From the NCBI GenBank assembly GCA_035079385.1, contig JAVHKY010000026.1, positions 3,374,501 through 3,438,500 on the forward strand: a DNA stretch of 64,000 nucleotides. Direction: 5' to 3'. Positions 23,433 through 35,125 of this stretch are shown here, one piece after another. Below the pieces are notes generated by a model, which made no database searches, was not told the DNA's origin, and saw only the letters and a program-made list of their open reading frames with translations. Positions within the stretch are counted from its first letter, which is position 1; the number at the start of each line of letters is the position of its first letter. Made by a program: the position numbers and the translations under genes. Origin of the DNA: Aspidiotus rigidus. Taxonomy: Eukaryota; Arthropoda; Insecta; Hemiptera; Diaspididae.

Positions 23433-24121
23433 TGTATAGCTCCAAAGCCTGGGCCTGTGACGTCACAATTTGATGACGTCATAGGTCAGTCTTGTGACAT
23501 CAAAATTTACAATTTTCAGATCCCACGTGCCCCAAAAAACAGCTTTCACTGTCACCCCTCACTTGACTCCATTAAAGAACCCGTGAGTTTTTTGAGTCCT
23601 ATCGTATGTATCTCGAAGGTCAATTTTTTGAAGTCCTCCTCCTATCATATGAGGACGTATCTGGCAAAAGGGCGTCCGCACAATGTATTTCTTATAGGAC
23701 GGACGCCCTGCCAGAACCCTCCTCATATATAGCTCGAGAGTGGACATTTTTCCAAGTCCACCTCCGATCTTAAATACAGTTCGAGAGTGGATATTTTTAC
23801 AGGAAACCTGTTTTATTGTTTTTTTTGGAGGGGAAAAAACGTCCGCCGTCGGATGTCCGGCCAGTCGGCAAAGCTCGGTCCTTGAAAATTTTCCAAGAGA
23901 CCCTCCTATCATCTACAGCTCGGTGGTCGGTCTATAAAGCCTGAAATATAGCCCCTTCAAGTAACTAGATATGCAATGCTTCAAACACCTTAAGTTTCAG
24001 AACATCCTTCTAAGGTATTCCAAGTCCTCCTTCTCTTTTATATCACCTCCTCTCATGTACAGCTCGGAGGGCGAAATTCTGACAGGGAACCTGTTTTATT
24101 GGGAGGTTTTCCAGAAAAAAC

Positions 24122-24701
24122 CAAGGGTGTTGGAGGCATCCACCTGCGGAACGAATACAGAAGATAACTTTCCGACTCCGGTTACCTCCAGTGAACTCGT
24201 TTGGAGGCGTTTCGTGACCTCCAAGTGCCTTCAAAACAATTACTGAAATTGGAAAAAAAACCTCCAGAGGCACTTGCAACGTTAATCAGTGTGACCAGAT
24301 GTATCGTACTGGTCTATCAGTGTTGCCAGAGGACTGATGATATTCAAAATGTGTATTAAAAACTTTGGTTTTTATTCGAACCGAGCAGCGCTAGCATCAA
24401 AGTGGCTGAATGAGGTTGCAAGGGATAGAGTAGTGTTGAAAAAGAATGCCTCCAAAAGAGTCCTTGGAGGCGCCTCCAAGCCTCCAGGTGGAAGCAAGGT
24501 ACCCCCAGAGGCAAAATGCTCCAGCCTTCAACACATTGGTCCAATTACCTTGACTATAGCACTCCGGAGGCACTGTAGAGGTAGCTTCCCAAAAGGGTCC
24601 TTGGAAGCGCCTTCAAGCACGCGTGTCTTCCAAGTCTCTAGTGAGCCTCCAAAATTTCAGGTGGAGGCGAAGATCAGGTACCTCCAGCCTCCAACACCCT
24701 T
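24122..24701. mobile_element. Inverted-repeat element (~580 bp) with a 9-bp flanking duplication
   Basis: AAGGGTGTTGGAGGC near the left end is matched by GCCTCCAACACCCTT at the right end. The surrounding family B sequence continues across it (GAAAAAACGTCTGC block), and AGAAAAAAC occurs on both sides (24113-24121 and 24702-24710). The interior is rich in CCTCCAGAGGCAC-like repeats. A 9-bp duplication suggests a Mutator-like MITE; the A-run makes the exact border uncertain by one base. Confidence 0.65.
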
Positions 24702-24969
24702 AGAAAAAACGTCTGCTGTCCGGGAAAATTTTCCAATTCCACATCCTATCATCTATAGCTTGGTGGTCGGCCTATATAGGCTGAAAGATAGACCCTTCGA
24801 GTGACTAGATATGCAATGCTTCATTTACTAATTGACATAGCCTCTTCAATGAGTGAGATATACAACACACCAAACACCATAAGTCTTGGACCGGACCTCG
24901 AAGGTATTCCAAGGCTCCCTCCTATCATACATCTCGGAAGTCGAATCATATATAACTCGGAAGTCGGAA

Positions 24970-27520
24970 GTTTTTCCAAGTCCAACTTCTTTATTAGGGC
25001 AGGTCAGTTTTTGACAGATGACGCACGGAGGGACGCCAAATTTTCAGAAAGTTCTCCTCACATCGGAACTGGTTTCCTGTCAATACCTGACGGCACAATC
25101 CAGCACAAATTAAACACAAATAAATCAATCCTTTTGAAATTCAAAAATCTATTCAGATTGAGAGAGGGGTAGCTTTCAAAATTGAGTATTCAAAGATGAG
25201 CAGGAGGGGTATCTCTTTTCTATAGGTCCCGAATTACTTTGAGTCACACGCGGTCACAAAAATTACGAATTCTTGAGCAGCAAATTACGAGGAAAATGCC
25301 CAACCTACGACACCTCTCAAGGTAGCACAATCAACTCAGGGATCGAATTAAAAACTAACTCCTCGCGGTTCTTCGAGGGATTTCTCGAACGCAAATAAAA
25401 CGCCTTCGGTAAAGTTGCGTATTTATCATCGAAGATATTACGTATAAACAGTTTAGTGCGATCCCAGAGGCTAAACCGGTATCCACATGCGAACTAGTGA
25501 AAAAATTTTCCAAGTTCTTATTTTTCGAAATATTAGTCGCATGGACGTGACTCGGGCAACTCAATGCGGACCGTCGCAAGCATCTCGATGTCTAACCACT
25601 CTATTCGCGCCTTCTTCTTCGACGCCTCCAATTCTTATACGTTAGTAAGAAAGATGCAGATTGCCAATCAGATGATAGTAATCGATCCGGGATTGGTTGC
25701 TGTCAGAAGACGCATTACGCCCACAAGATACCCTCCTCTTCTTCTAAACTGACCACCCAAGAAAAAAGCGCTTGCGAGTAAATGCCTTCTAACCCTTCTT
25801 TAGACAATGGGGAGATCATTGAAATTAGAATATGCGAACCATCTGTCCCGGTCAACTGAGAGACAATCCTGAATTAGAATCCGACAAATAGATAGTCAAA
25901 TACTTTCAAAATATTTACGACTTCCATAAGATCCCCGTGTTCGAAGAGACCGTAACGAATGCATCCACAATCTCCCTGACAAGCATGTGGGTAGCTTCTT
26001 ATTTCCTCTCTCTCTCTCTCGAATCATACAATGCAATGCCTTAATCCTTCGTCCGAGGCCACTCTGAAATCTGTAGTGCACCGGAAGACAATGAGTGTTC
26101 GAGCATTTAACCGAAAATCGAATGGTTTTATTGCTTCCAGATGTAGAAATGTTCCAAAAGTGTAAATTTAGTCTCGGAACTCTCACTGTCTCTTCCGATG
26201 GCTACCCTCGTCAACTGATGGCCTTCGACGCAGACTAAGGTTTCGGATCGAAAAGCATGCATGTTTTATTAGTTTTTGTTCTCTCTAGTCCAGGGATTCA
26301 TCCTGTCGCGTCCTCTTTCACCGCAACGAGAACACATAATTATGCAAATAGATCTTTGTGTCTTTGTGCATTGTTCCGAAGTGTGAAAGAAGACGAGAGA
26401 GAAAGAACCGCTCGGAAGTGTGTGGCCGAAAGTCCCGGCATGTTCGGGTAATACTGTCGAAAGCGAGAGGGAAGAAACGCATCTGCTTTGAATAGACCAC
26501 AAATAAGTACATCGAAATACAAAAAAAATATAAAAATCTTTTCGTATTTCGAGAAAAAAAATTTTGTGACGCTACAATATTTACGTTAGTGTCGCCTTCT
26601 CTAAACAAGAGTGGAAGTTACCGCGTGAAATTGGAAAGTTTCCCAACTTCGAAATCCGAGGTAGAGAAAGAAGGGCTAGTCTAGTAAAATTCAAATTTTG
26701 TCTTGAGATTTCAAAAGTTTGAAGGTAGAGAAAAGACATGAAACATGTCAAAACAAGGATTTGACTCTTATATATCGAAACTTTGGCGAACAATATCTCT
26801 TGCCGAAAGAACTTCCTCAGGTATTTTTGTTTAATTTTCGCGCCTTAGAACACAGAAAAGATTTACTTCTTCTACTCTGATCTTATGAAGATTTCTAAAG
26901 CAATGTTTCTCATTTCTTTAAAAAATCGCTGATAATATTGTGCTTCAATAGAAATGGATTGATAATATTTTCCATTTCGTACAGTTTATAAATCTGAAGA
27001 TCTTCAGACAACGATGCGAAAGCATTCATCGAGTGGAATGTCTTCATCTTTCATATAGAATACACAATAAAGATACGACACTTGAATTGACATTATAACC
27101 TCTTTTCTCTTTTCAACTTGGCAATGTTCGAGTGCAAGTCTTGGCTGTATTTATTTTTTATTTCTATTTACCTTTGAAATGAAGAAACAAGGCAGCTTGT
27201 CGAACATAACCCAGAAATGTTTTTCTGCTAGAAAAATTGTTCACATGTCCTTCGGACACATTTGAATAAACCTATGAAAATGGTATGTGGAAAAATGAAA
27301 TCAATATTCTAAGCGTAGAACAATTGCTCGTCTGAACGTTAAAACAGAGTATATCAATAAGGATATATACGACTACGATATACGTGTACCTATAAGAAGA
27401 CATCTGTTCACTGATTCTCATACATGTCGACGTCGTACAAGAAATGATATGAGTTTTCATTTCCATCAGCGAAGTGCTACTCACTGGTCTTTTCTGAAAT
27501 TTTAGCAATTCTTGTTTCAG
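24970..27520. other. Unique-looking sequence, no gene recognised
   Basis: Several overlapping short frames occur on both strands around 25.9-26.6 kb, but none has a recognisable domain or consistent splice signals. No transposon termini were seen. Confidence 0.35.
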
Positions 27521-27537
27521 TTTTCTGTCAAAACATA

Positions 27538-30500
27538 ATGATAAAATTCACTATCCTGATCTTAGTTTCATCTCTCCTCTTTGGAAACGTATTTGAAGCC
27601 AATGGATCTCCTCCACGGAATTCGGACGTTATTGGCGTTCATTTAGGTAAATTTTATGTTCACGTATTTTTTTTTTTTTTTTCTATTCACTCTCTGTCGC
27701 CTAACTTTCCGATGATGGTAAGTCATGTAGAACTACAGGAAAATTTTGATAAGTTCCAAACGTGTAGTTTTTGTAGGCAATATTTTGAGATTTCGATTTA
27801 CGAAACTCTTTTTTATCATAGAAGATCGAAAGTGACAACGTATTTTTCTTCTGAATTCAGAACGATTTATTTCGAATTGATTGAAAATAGGTATTGAACC
27901 CATTGTGGTTGATTGAAAATATTTAAATTGGGGTTTTTAAATTTTTCTGGTATAAGAATCTCTGACCGGTGCGTCGAGAAAAGGTATTAAATAAATTTCT
28001 TTTTCGATATTTCAAAAGTGGATTTTTTATTTGGCGATCGCAAAAAAATTTCTTCAGATATCCTACAATCAAGGGGGAAATTTTTCCTGCGTAAGACTTG
28101 TCTTAATATGTCGAGGCCGAAATAGTGTAATACGTCTTTTTTTATGAAACGCATCTTAGGTAAATGCTGAATGATCAGAGTTGAGCTTCAACTTTTCCAA
28201 GTCATTTTATGACTTTGCAATATAGACGTGGACGATTGAACAAAAAAAAAAAAATATTGTAGGGTTTTAACTTAAATTTCGAAATTTATTAGTCAAGTAA
28301 AATACAAAAGACTTAACAACAGAAGAGAATTCTGAGGCACTACCATTGAATTAAATTGAAAAAAATTACTTTACTGTAGTTCGTTTAATTCAAGTGCCTC
28401 CTTTTGTCTGAATAATGTATTTTTCCATGTCCATTCTAGCTACAAGGAGAAATATATTATGGTCCTCAATCGCACGAGCCATTAGCTCTGTTCCCCTGCC
28501 CCCCCAGACGAGTTTCAAAGTCAAAATATGGCTCAAAAGATTGTGCTCGAGTTGTGCTCAACTGTGCCGTAAATCATTCAATTTGTGCTGCATTCGTTTC
28601 TGAGATATAATAGAAAATGTTTGGGGGGGGGGCAGAGGAACTCTAGGGCACCCCTCCAAATCGAATTTTGAGTTGAAATTATGTAGGTGGATTGTGCTAT
28701 AATTGTGCTACACTGTGCCGCAGTTATTTCGCATTGTGCTGCTCCCCCAGCCCTTCTACAGAGAATATTGCTCCCACCACTCAATTGGCTTTAAGACATA
28801 AAAAAATGGGCGGAATTGTTTTCATTACATTCATTAATTATGCATTATATCACTACTCCCTCTTATTTGAGGATACGCAGTATGGGCTTTTCCCCCTACC
28901 TCGAAATTTATGAAATTTTAAGCAAAAACTTTGTTCATTTATTATTTTATAGTCATTACTAAAACTGTATTGTACTTTTCTTCTCATTCCCTTCTTAAGA
29001 AAGATATTCTTCCCTCCAGACCTTCAATGGGTTTTGAAGCTTGTGATTGGATCATATCTTTTAACAGAGAACCCGTTCCATGGAAGTTGTTTCAAAAAAA
29101 GCTTTTCAAATAATTTGCCGTGCGTCGTCCAACCAAAAAAAAAAATAGTCCAAGTCCAACATCATTGGTAAAAATGGCCCAAGTCTTTTTCCTGGTGGCT
29201 TGGAGGTCAAGCGATAGAGGGAGGACTTGAAAAAATTTTGAGTTTTGAAAATGTGACTATCAGATCGATCGCCACATCTTTCAATTCAATAAATTTTCAT
29301 TTTATAGTACACATACGTATGATTCACCTTCTCAGAAATCCATTCGAACTCTAAATTAAAACAGCTGATTTGTAATAAACAATCGCGCATATCGCGATCA
29401 ACCCATTTCTCCAATATCTCCTTTCTTGGTCGTAAAATTATAATAATTAATCGCCAATCTTAATCCACAATTATGACATAATGCGAAGAAAGTGGGGACA
29501 ATCGCCTCGTAGAATTAATTATAATTTCGACTGGTTGACGATCATTATTGATTTTCCTCCTGTGTGGAAAAATTGTGTAATTAAAATATTCTCTCTGTTC
29601 TTCATCTCCGGTTTTCGGATAATATATGATTGGCGGGGGTGTTGGAAAGGGACTTGAAAGAATTTTGACTTTCAAGCCATAGTATATGTTGGAGGAGTAA
29701 TTGGCAAAATTTCAACTTTCGAGCCATAATAATATAATAATAGGAGTTGAACTTGGAACAATTGCGACTCTCGAGCCATAGTGTTTGATGAAAGGGGGAT
29801 TTGAAAAAATTTTAATTTTTGAGCCATTGAATTCTCAATTCCAGAACCAAGTCGACCCATAGAACAGGTTCCCTGCCTTCCTTGTTTAATTTTGTTAAGG
29901 AAGCCGTCGTTTTTCCATACATTCCCTTTTCTTTATTTGCTCATCTCTCAAGGCCAATGACCAAGGAAAGGCTACCCAACAGTATACTCACTTTGATGAA
30001 ATTAAGTCTTCAGCACGTCGCTCTTATTAATTTCAATAATTATAACGTTCTGCCACTGATCACTGTGGAATGAATATCTGCAGTGCTATGCGATCGTTCA
30101 GTTCTCACTGAATGAGTGAATGCCGATCCGTTGTCTAGTCGCTGTCAATACAGAGGCATCAGTGATCACTCGCAGTACCTCGCCACTGTCTAGTCGCGGT
30201 ATAATACAAAGGCATCATGTACAGCGCGAGGTTGCGTTTCGTTTTTTAGGGATCACTGGTTTTTCGCTAGGCAGTTTTTTTAGCGCGTTGCACCTGTAGA
30301 GTGCTTAGTGACGCAATGAGCTTGCGTTGCATGGCGGCCCTCGCCACAGCTCGGGCAACACAACCAGCAGGCTTTGAGACTGAACTAACAATGTCACGCT
30401 CCATAGTCAGTTCATTTACATAATGTATGAAACCCCTTTTATTTTTACTTCACATGAAAATAACTCGATAAATACAAACTTGAACAAAAATTTACAATGA

Positions 30501-33500
30501 CCAAATTTGTTCTCCATTCAATTTTCTTTCCAGTCGTAGTATTTTTATAATTTTAGCATTAACCTAGCCGCTTTATTTTCTTCATTTCCAAGAACACGCC
30601 AAGAAACAGGAATTGCACAGAATTTGCGTTTCTCAGTGCATTTTTGGAAATAAAGAATCTGAAACGGCTAGGTTGATCCTAAAATTATAAAAAAAGAACA
30701 GGAAAGAAAATTGAATGGAGAACAAATTTGGTCATTGTAAATTTTTGTTCAAGTTTGTATTTATCGAGTTATTTTCATGTGAAGTAAAAATAAAAGGGGT
30801 TTCATACGTTATGTAAATGAACTGACTATGGAGCGTGACATCGTTAGTTCAGTCTCAAAGCCTGCTGGTTGTGTTGCCCGAGCTGTGGCGAGGGCCGCCA
30901 TGCAACGCAAGCTCATTGCGTCACTAAGCACTCTACAGGTGCAACGCGCTAAAAAAACTGCCTAGCGAAAAACCAGTGATCCCTAAAAAATGAAACGCAA
31001 CCTCGCGCTGTACATGATGCCTTTGTATTATACCGCGACTAGACAGTGGCGAGGTACTGCGAGTGATCACTGATGCCTCTGTATTGACAGCGACTAGACA
31101 ACGGATCGGCATTCACTCATTCAGTGAGAACTGAACGATCGCATAGCACTACAGATATTCATTCCACAGTGATCAGTGGCAGAACGTTATAATTATTGAA
31201 ATTAATAAGAGCGACGTGCTGAAGACTTAATTTCATCAAAGTGAGTATACTGTTGGGTAGCCTTTCCTTGGTCATTGGCCTTGAGAGATGAGCAAATAAA
31301 GAAAAGGGAATGTATGGAAAAACGACGGCTTCCTTAACAAAATTAAACAAGGAAGGCAGGGAACCTGTTCTATGGGTCGACTTGGTTCTGGAATTGAGAA
31401 TTCAATGGCTCAAAAATTAAAATTTTTTCAAATCCCCCTTTCATCAAACACTATGGCTCGAGAGTCGCAATTGTTCCAAGTTCAACTCCTATTATTATAT
31501 TATTATGGCTCGAAAGTTGAAATTTTGCCAATTACTCCTCCAACATATACTATGGCTTGAAAGTCAAAATTCTTTCAAGTCCCTTTCCAACACCCCCGCC
31601 AATCATATATTATCCGAAAACCGGAGATGAAGAACAGAGAGAATATTTTAATTACACAATTTTTCCACACAGGAGGAAAATCAATAATGATCGTCAACCA
31701 GTCGAAATTATAATTAATTCTACGAGGCGATTGTCCCCACTTTCTTCGCATTATGTCATAATTGTGGATTAAGATTGGCGATTAATTATTATAATTTTAC
31801 GACCAAGAAAGGAGATATTGGAGAAATGGGTTGATCGCGATATGCGCGATTGTTTATTACAAATCAGCTGTTTTAATTTAGAGTTCGAATGGATTTCTGA
31901 GAAGGTGAATCATACGTATGTGTACTATAAAATGAAAATTTATTGAATTGAAAGATGTGGCGATCGATCTGATAGTCACATTTTCAAAACTCAAAATTTT
32001 TTCAAGTCCTCCCTCTATCGCTTGACCTCCAAGCCACCAGGAAAAAGACTTGGGCCATTTTTACCAATGATGTTGGACTTGGACTATTTTTTTTTTTGGT
32101 TGGACGACGCACGGCAAATTATTTGAAAAGCTTTTTTTGAAACAACTTCCATGGAACGGGTTCTCTGTTAAAAGATATGATCCAATCACAAGCTTCAAAA
32201 CCCATTGAAGGTCTGGAGGGAAGAATATCTTTCTTAAGAAGGGAATGAGAAGAAAAGTACAATACAGTTTTAGTAATGATTATAAAATAATAAATGAACA
32301 AAGTTTTTGCTTAAAATTTCATAAATTTCGAGGTAGGGGGAAAAGCCCATACTGCGTATCCTCAAATAAGAGGGAGTAGTGATATAATGCATAATTAATG
32401 AATGTAATGAAAACAATGCCGCCCATTTTTTTATGTCTTAAAGCCAATTGAGTGGTGGGAGCAATATTCTCTGTAGAAGGGCTGGGGGAGCAGCACAATG
32501 CAAAATAACTGCGGCACAGTGTAGCACAATTATAGCACAATCCACCTACATAATTTCAACTCAAAATTCGATTTGGAGGGGTGCCCTAGAGTTCCTCTGC
32601 CCCCCAAACATTTTCTATTATATCTCAGAAACGGGTGCAGAACAAATTGAATGACTTACGGCACAGTTGAGCACAACTTGAGCACAATATTTTGAGCCAT
32701 ATTTTGACTTTAAAACACATCTGGGGGGGCAAGGGGCTGGGGCTCGGGGAGCTGCATAATGAAAAATAACTACAGCACAATTTAGCACAATCGTAGCACA
32801 ATTGTCCTACATGATTTCAACTTAAAATTCGACTTGGGGCGGCTGGTGGTCCTCTGCCCCCCCCCCCCTCCCAAACATTTTCTATTATATCTCAGAAACG
32901 AATGCAGCACAAATTGAATGATTTACGGCACAGTTGAGCACAACTCGAGCACAATCTTTTGAGCCATATTTTGACTTTGAAACTCGTCTGGGGGGGGGGC
33001 AAGGGAATAGAGCTCGAGCAATTTGAAAATTAATACAAACGCGGTTGAGATAAAATAATTAATGATGAAGTCTTCACTTCGAAACTGCGGTCGATCTGGA
33101 ATCTTATAATAAGATTAATTTTATCTTACGTGCTTGTAATAATTTTTAAATAATAGGTATAAATTTTTTAAAATCTTCTCCACGGGGTCTCTTGAAGAAG
33201 TAATGAAACTACTCTCTTTCATAAAACTCGGAATTTTAAGTTTCCTCCACTACTCGTAGATGTTGAAGGTCGAAACGTTTTTAAGACCCTCCCTCAAAGC
33301 GATTGAAATTGAAAAATTCTTCCAGTCTTTTCAATAACTTCACGATCTCGATAAGGATGACTATCCGTAAAATGTAACTTCTCCTTAACCGTGAAAAAAA
33401 AAGAACAGCTCGTACGATTTTTTCTTAAATTTCGAGATTTATTTCAAGTTCCTTTTGTCTACAATTTAAATTTTCTCAAGTCCATTCCAGCGAAATGAAG

Positions 33501-34862
33501 AAGTATGTAGTCTTCAGTGCATACGAACCATTGCAATGGGAATATTTGAAAATTATTAAAATCACTTGAGATAAAATAAAGGATGAAATCCTTACTTTAA
33601 AACCGTGGTCGATCTGAATTCTGATGAAATTCATTCTAGCTTTTACGTGCATATGTGATAATTTCAAAATATTCTATCGTATTGGATTTATTGGGTTCGG
33701 AAGTCGAGATTAAAAAAACGAAACCTTCTTCTCTAGGACTCAAAGCTCGAGCTTTTTCGAGTCTCCCAAAATACCTTCCTTTAACAAGAGAAATTCAAAC
33801 TCGAAATTTCAAGTCTCTTTCCTGTATAGAGGTGCCCGAAGTATTTCCAAAATTATACCTAACCTAACCTAATATCTCTAGACCCGCAGATATGCTTCTT
33901 GGGGATCAAAGAATATAGTATGAAGAGGGGAGTTGAAAAGAGGTTTTTGATATCGGCAAGAGCTTGGATAGAGTTTCGTCCTTTTCTAAAGCCATCCATA
34001 TAGTGTGGGAGATGACTAGTTGTTTTGTTAAAGAAACCACCAGAGACTTTTATTTTATTATTTTTTGAAATAGTTTGCCCAATACGTTGGTGAGAGCGAT
34101 GGGTCGATAGGAGGAGGGTGAAGTAGGAATTTTACCAGGTTTTAAAATGGGGAGGATGTACGCCAATTTCCACAGGGGGGGGGTATAAATACCTACTGAT
34201 AGAGTTGAATTGAAAAGAGAAAGAAGACATTCGAGAGCGTCAGGATGAAGATTTCTGAGTGTAGTGGTATGTATGTTGTCCGGTACTGGAGAAGCATTTT
34301 TGATGTTTTTGTGTAGAGTTATGGCGAGTTTGGTTTGTGTTATTGGTCGAGAGAAGCGAGTGAGGAGGGAAAAGCAGATGAGTATAGCGGTTCTTCGTCA
34401 GTGCATTTGAAAGTGGTGTTTCTTGCATACAGAAGGATGAGATGTTACCCGAGTGGAAACTGCATAATATCCGGTTGTGGGTCCCGATTTCGACTCGTCG
34501 ATGCCGTAGAAATGAACTCTCAAATTCGTTTAATTGGAAATTCATTCAAGTTTCCTGATGATAAATGTGCTAGTAATAGGATGGGATACTATTGAATGTG
34601 TTGGATTTGAAAATTGACCTTTAGTATGTCATTATTACCTATTTGTTTAATTACCAACCGTTTGTTTACAGCCAAAGCGATAACGAAAACTACAATCATG
34701 ATGTTTGCTGTCTGCAATAGTGGAATACGCGCGCAACCTTCTCCTCCTCCCCCTCCTCCACCACCTCCACCACCTCCACCAGAAGGTATGAGTGCCCTCG
34801 TTACAATTGGACATACTGTTACACCTATGCCAACTCCACCAACCCACAACGCAAGACGCTAA
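27538..34862 (+). CDS. Candidate two-exon gene for a small secreted proline-rich peptide
   Basis: The function is unknown and the gene model is inferred. Exon 1 (27538-27646) is a clean signal peptide, MIKFTILILVSSLLFGNVFE with cleavage likely after ANG, followed by SPPRNSDVIGVHL and a GTAAAT donor leaving one base. Exon 2 (34672-34862) follows a TTTGTTTACAG acceptor, needs two bases, and reads AKAITKTTIMMFAVCNSG, a run of 13 prolines, EGMSALVTIGHTV and NARR before TAA. The phases match, giving a 99-residue product. An AATAAA lies at 35056-35061. The implied 7-kb intron would contain the 4.5-kb palindromic element and retrotransposon debris. A 33-base in-phase cassette at about 28057-28089 (after TTCTTCAG, before GTAAG) could be an extra exon. 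The two exons could instead belong to different genes. Confidence 0.3.
29062..29908 (+). mobile_element. Family B copy in the left palindrome arm
   Basis: Starts TAACAGAGAACCCGTTCCAT, then a TTTGCCGTGCGTCGTCCAAC block, a few minisatellite units, AGAACAGGTTCCCTG and the 3' stem-loop ending GGAAGCCGTC. The mirrored copy is 31324-32170. Confidence 0.78.
31324..32170 (-). mobile_element. Family B copy in the right palindrome arm
   Basis: Exact mirror of 29062-29908. The B insertion therefore predates the event that made or homogenised the palindrome. Confidence 0.78.
32640..33000. repeat. Two tandem units of a GCACAATTGTGC-type repeat (~266 bp) at the right arm's outer end
   Basis: TTTTCTATTATATCTCAGAA occurs at ~32610 and again at ~32877, each followed by a CACAGTTGAGCACAACT block and a G-run. 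The left arm has only one such unit (28500-28640), which accounts for the 266-bp difference between arms. Confidence 0.8.
33024..33680. repeat. Diverged tandem duplication flanking the palindrome
   Basis: AATTTGAAAATTA...GAGATAAAATAA...GGTCGATCTG at 33020-33110 recurs at about 33540-33620, roughly 520 bp apart. CTTAAATTTCGAGATTTATT at ~33425 matches sequence left of the palindrome (about 28270), so the palindrome entered a pre-existing tandem duplication. Confidence 0.6.
33858..33872. repeat. Short CCTAA (TTAGG) telomere-like tract
   Basis: Three consecutive CCTAA units (CCTAACCTAACCTAA) at the truncated edge of a retrotransposon fragment. TTAGG is the common insect telomeric repeat. At this length it may be chance. 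Confidence 0.5.
33885..34420 (-). pseudogene. Non-LTR retrotransposon reverse transcriptase fragment (Jockey-like)
   Basis: Minus-strand frames, joined by frameshifts, read PDNIHTTTLRNLHPDALE, then WKLAYILPILKPGK and SSYRPIALTNVLGKLFQ, and further on MDGFRKGRNSIQALADI. These are the consecutive N-terminal landmarks of non-LTR reverse transcriptases. The palm with the catalytic YxDD is missing: the fragment stops at a short TTAGG tract (33858-33872). Stops and frameshifts show it is dead. Confidence 0.85.
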
Positions 34863-35125
34863 TTTTAAAGTCCATGGAGCGGTATGATCTTTTAAATTGC
34901 GGAATGACCATTATTCTTCCTTAGGTATCATAATAATTATTATAATTATTTCCTACGTTTCAAAATTTTAATTTTTAAAGTCACCATTATCACTGAAATT
35001 ATGTAATAATGAAATAATCGATTAATTCTATATTTAATTGTTATTTCACCAAAACAATAAAGTTATCCGACAAAATAGGTATCTGAGTCAAAGAATTTAT
35101 GAGTGTTGTATTCAAAAGGAATATA

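Larger units (their letters stand above)
21780..24960. repeat. Family B-derived minisatellite and TGACGTCA-rich spacer region
   Basis: Scattered CCTATCATATATAGCTCG-type units alternate with blocks such as CTGTGACGTCACAATTTGAT. Family B 5' motifs occur at about 23800 (ACAGGAAACCTGTTTTATTG) and 24083 (CAGGGAACCTGTTTTATTGG), and a decayed 3' end at about 23560-23592. The region hosts three later insertions (21954-23432 with 22047-22899 nested in it, and 24122-24701). Confidence 0.65.
28484..33014. mobile_element. 4.5-kb near-perfect palindromic element with a 9-bp target duplication
   Basis: Positions pair as i + j = 61232 from about 28600/32640 inward to about 30540/30690, with only scattered substitutions. 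A short diverged centre lies near 30590-30645. The outer ends are AGCTCTGTTCCCCTGCCCC and GGCAAGGGAATAGAGCT. CGAGCCATT (28475-28483) and CGAGCAATT (33015-33023) flank it, a 9-bp duplication with one mismatch. A related uninterrupted site is at about 33526-33545 (ACGAACCATTGCAATGGG, then AATATTTGAAAATTA). The right arm is 266 bp longer, through one extra tandem unit of a GCACAATTGTGC-type repeat. Each arm holds one family B copy. The 9-bp duplication and long inverted repeats suggest a Mutator-like element. No transposase was recognised. Confidence 0.85.

Noticed and set aside
28484..33014. Palindrome as an assembly artefact
   Set aside because: The flanking 9-bp duplication, the paralogous empty site and the one-unit length difference between arms are not expected from a read-joining error. 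Long-read confirmation is still the decisive test.
34589..34849. Minus-strand poly-Gly frame at the proline-run exon
   Set aside because: Antisense shadow of the CCT/CCA run. The plus-strand reading has the better splice context.
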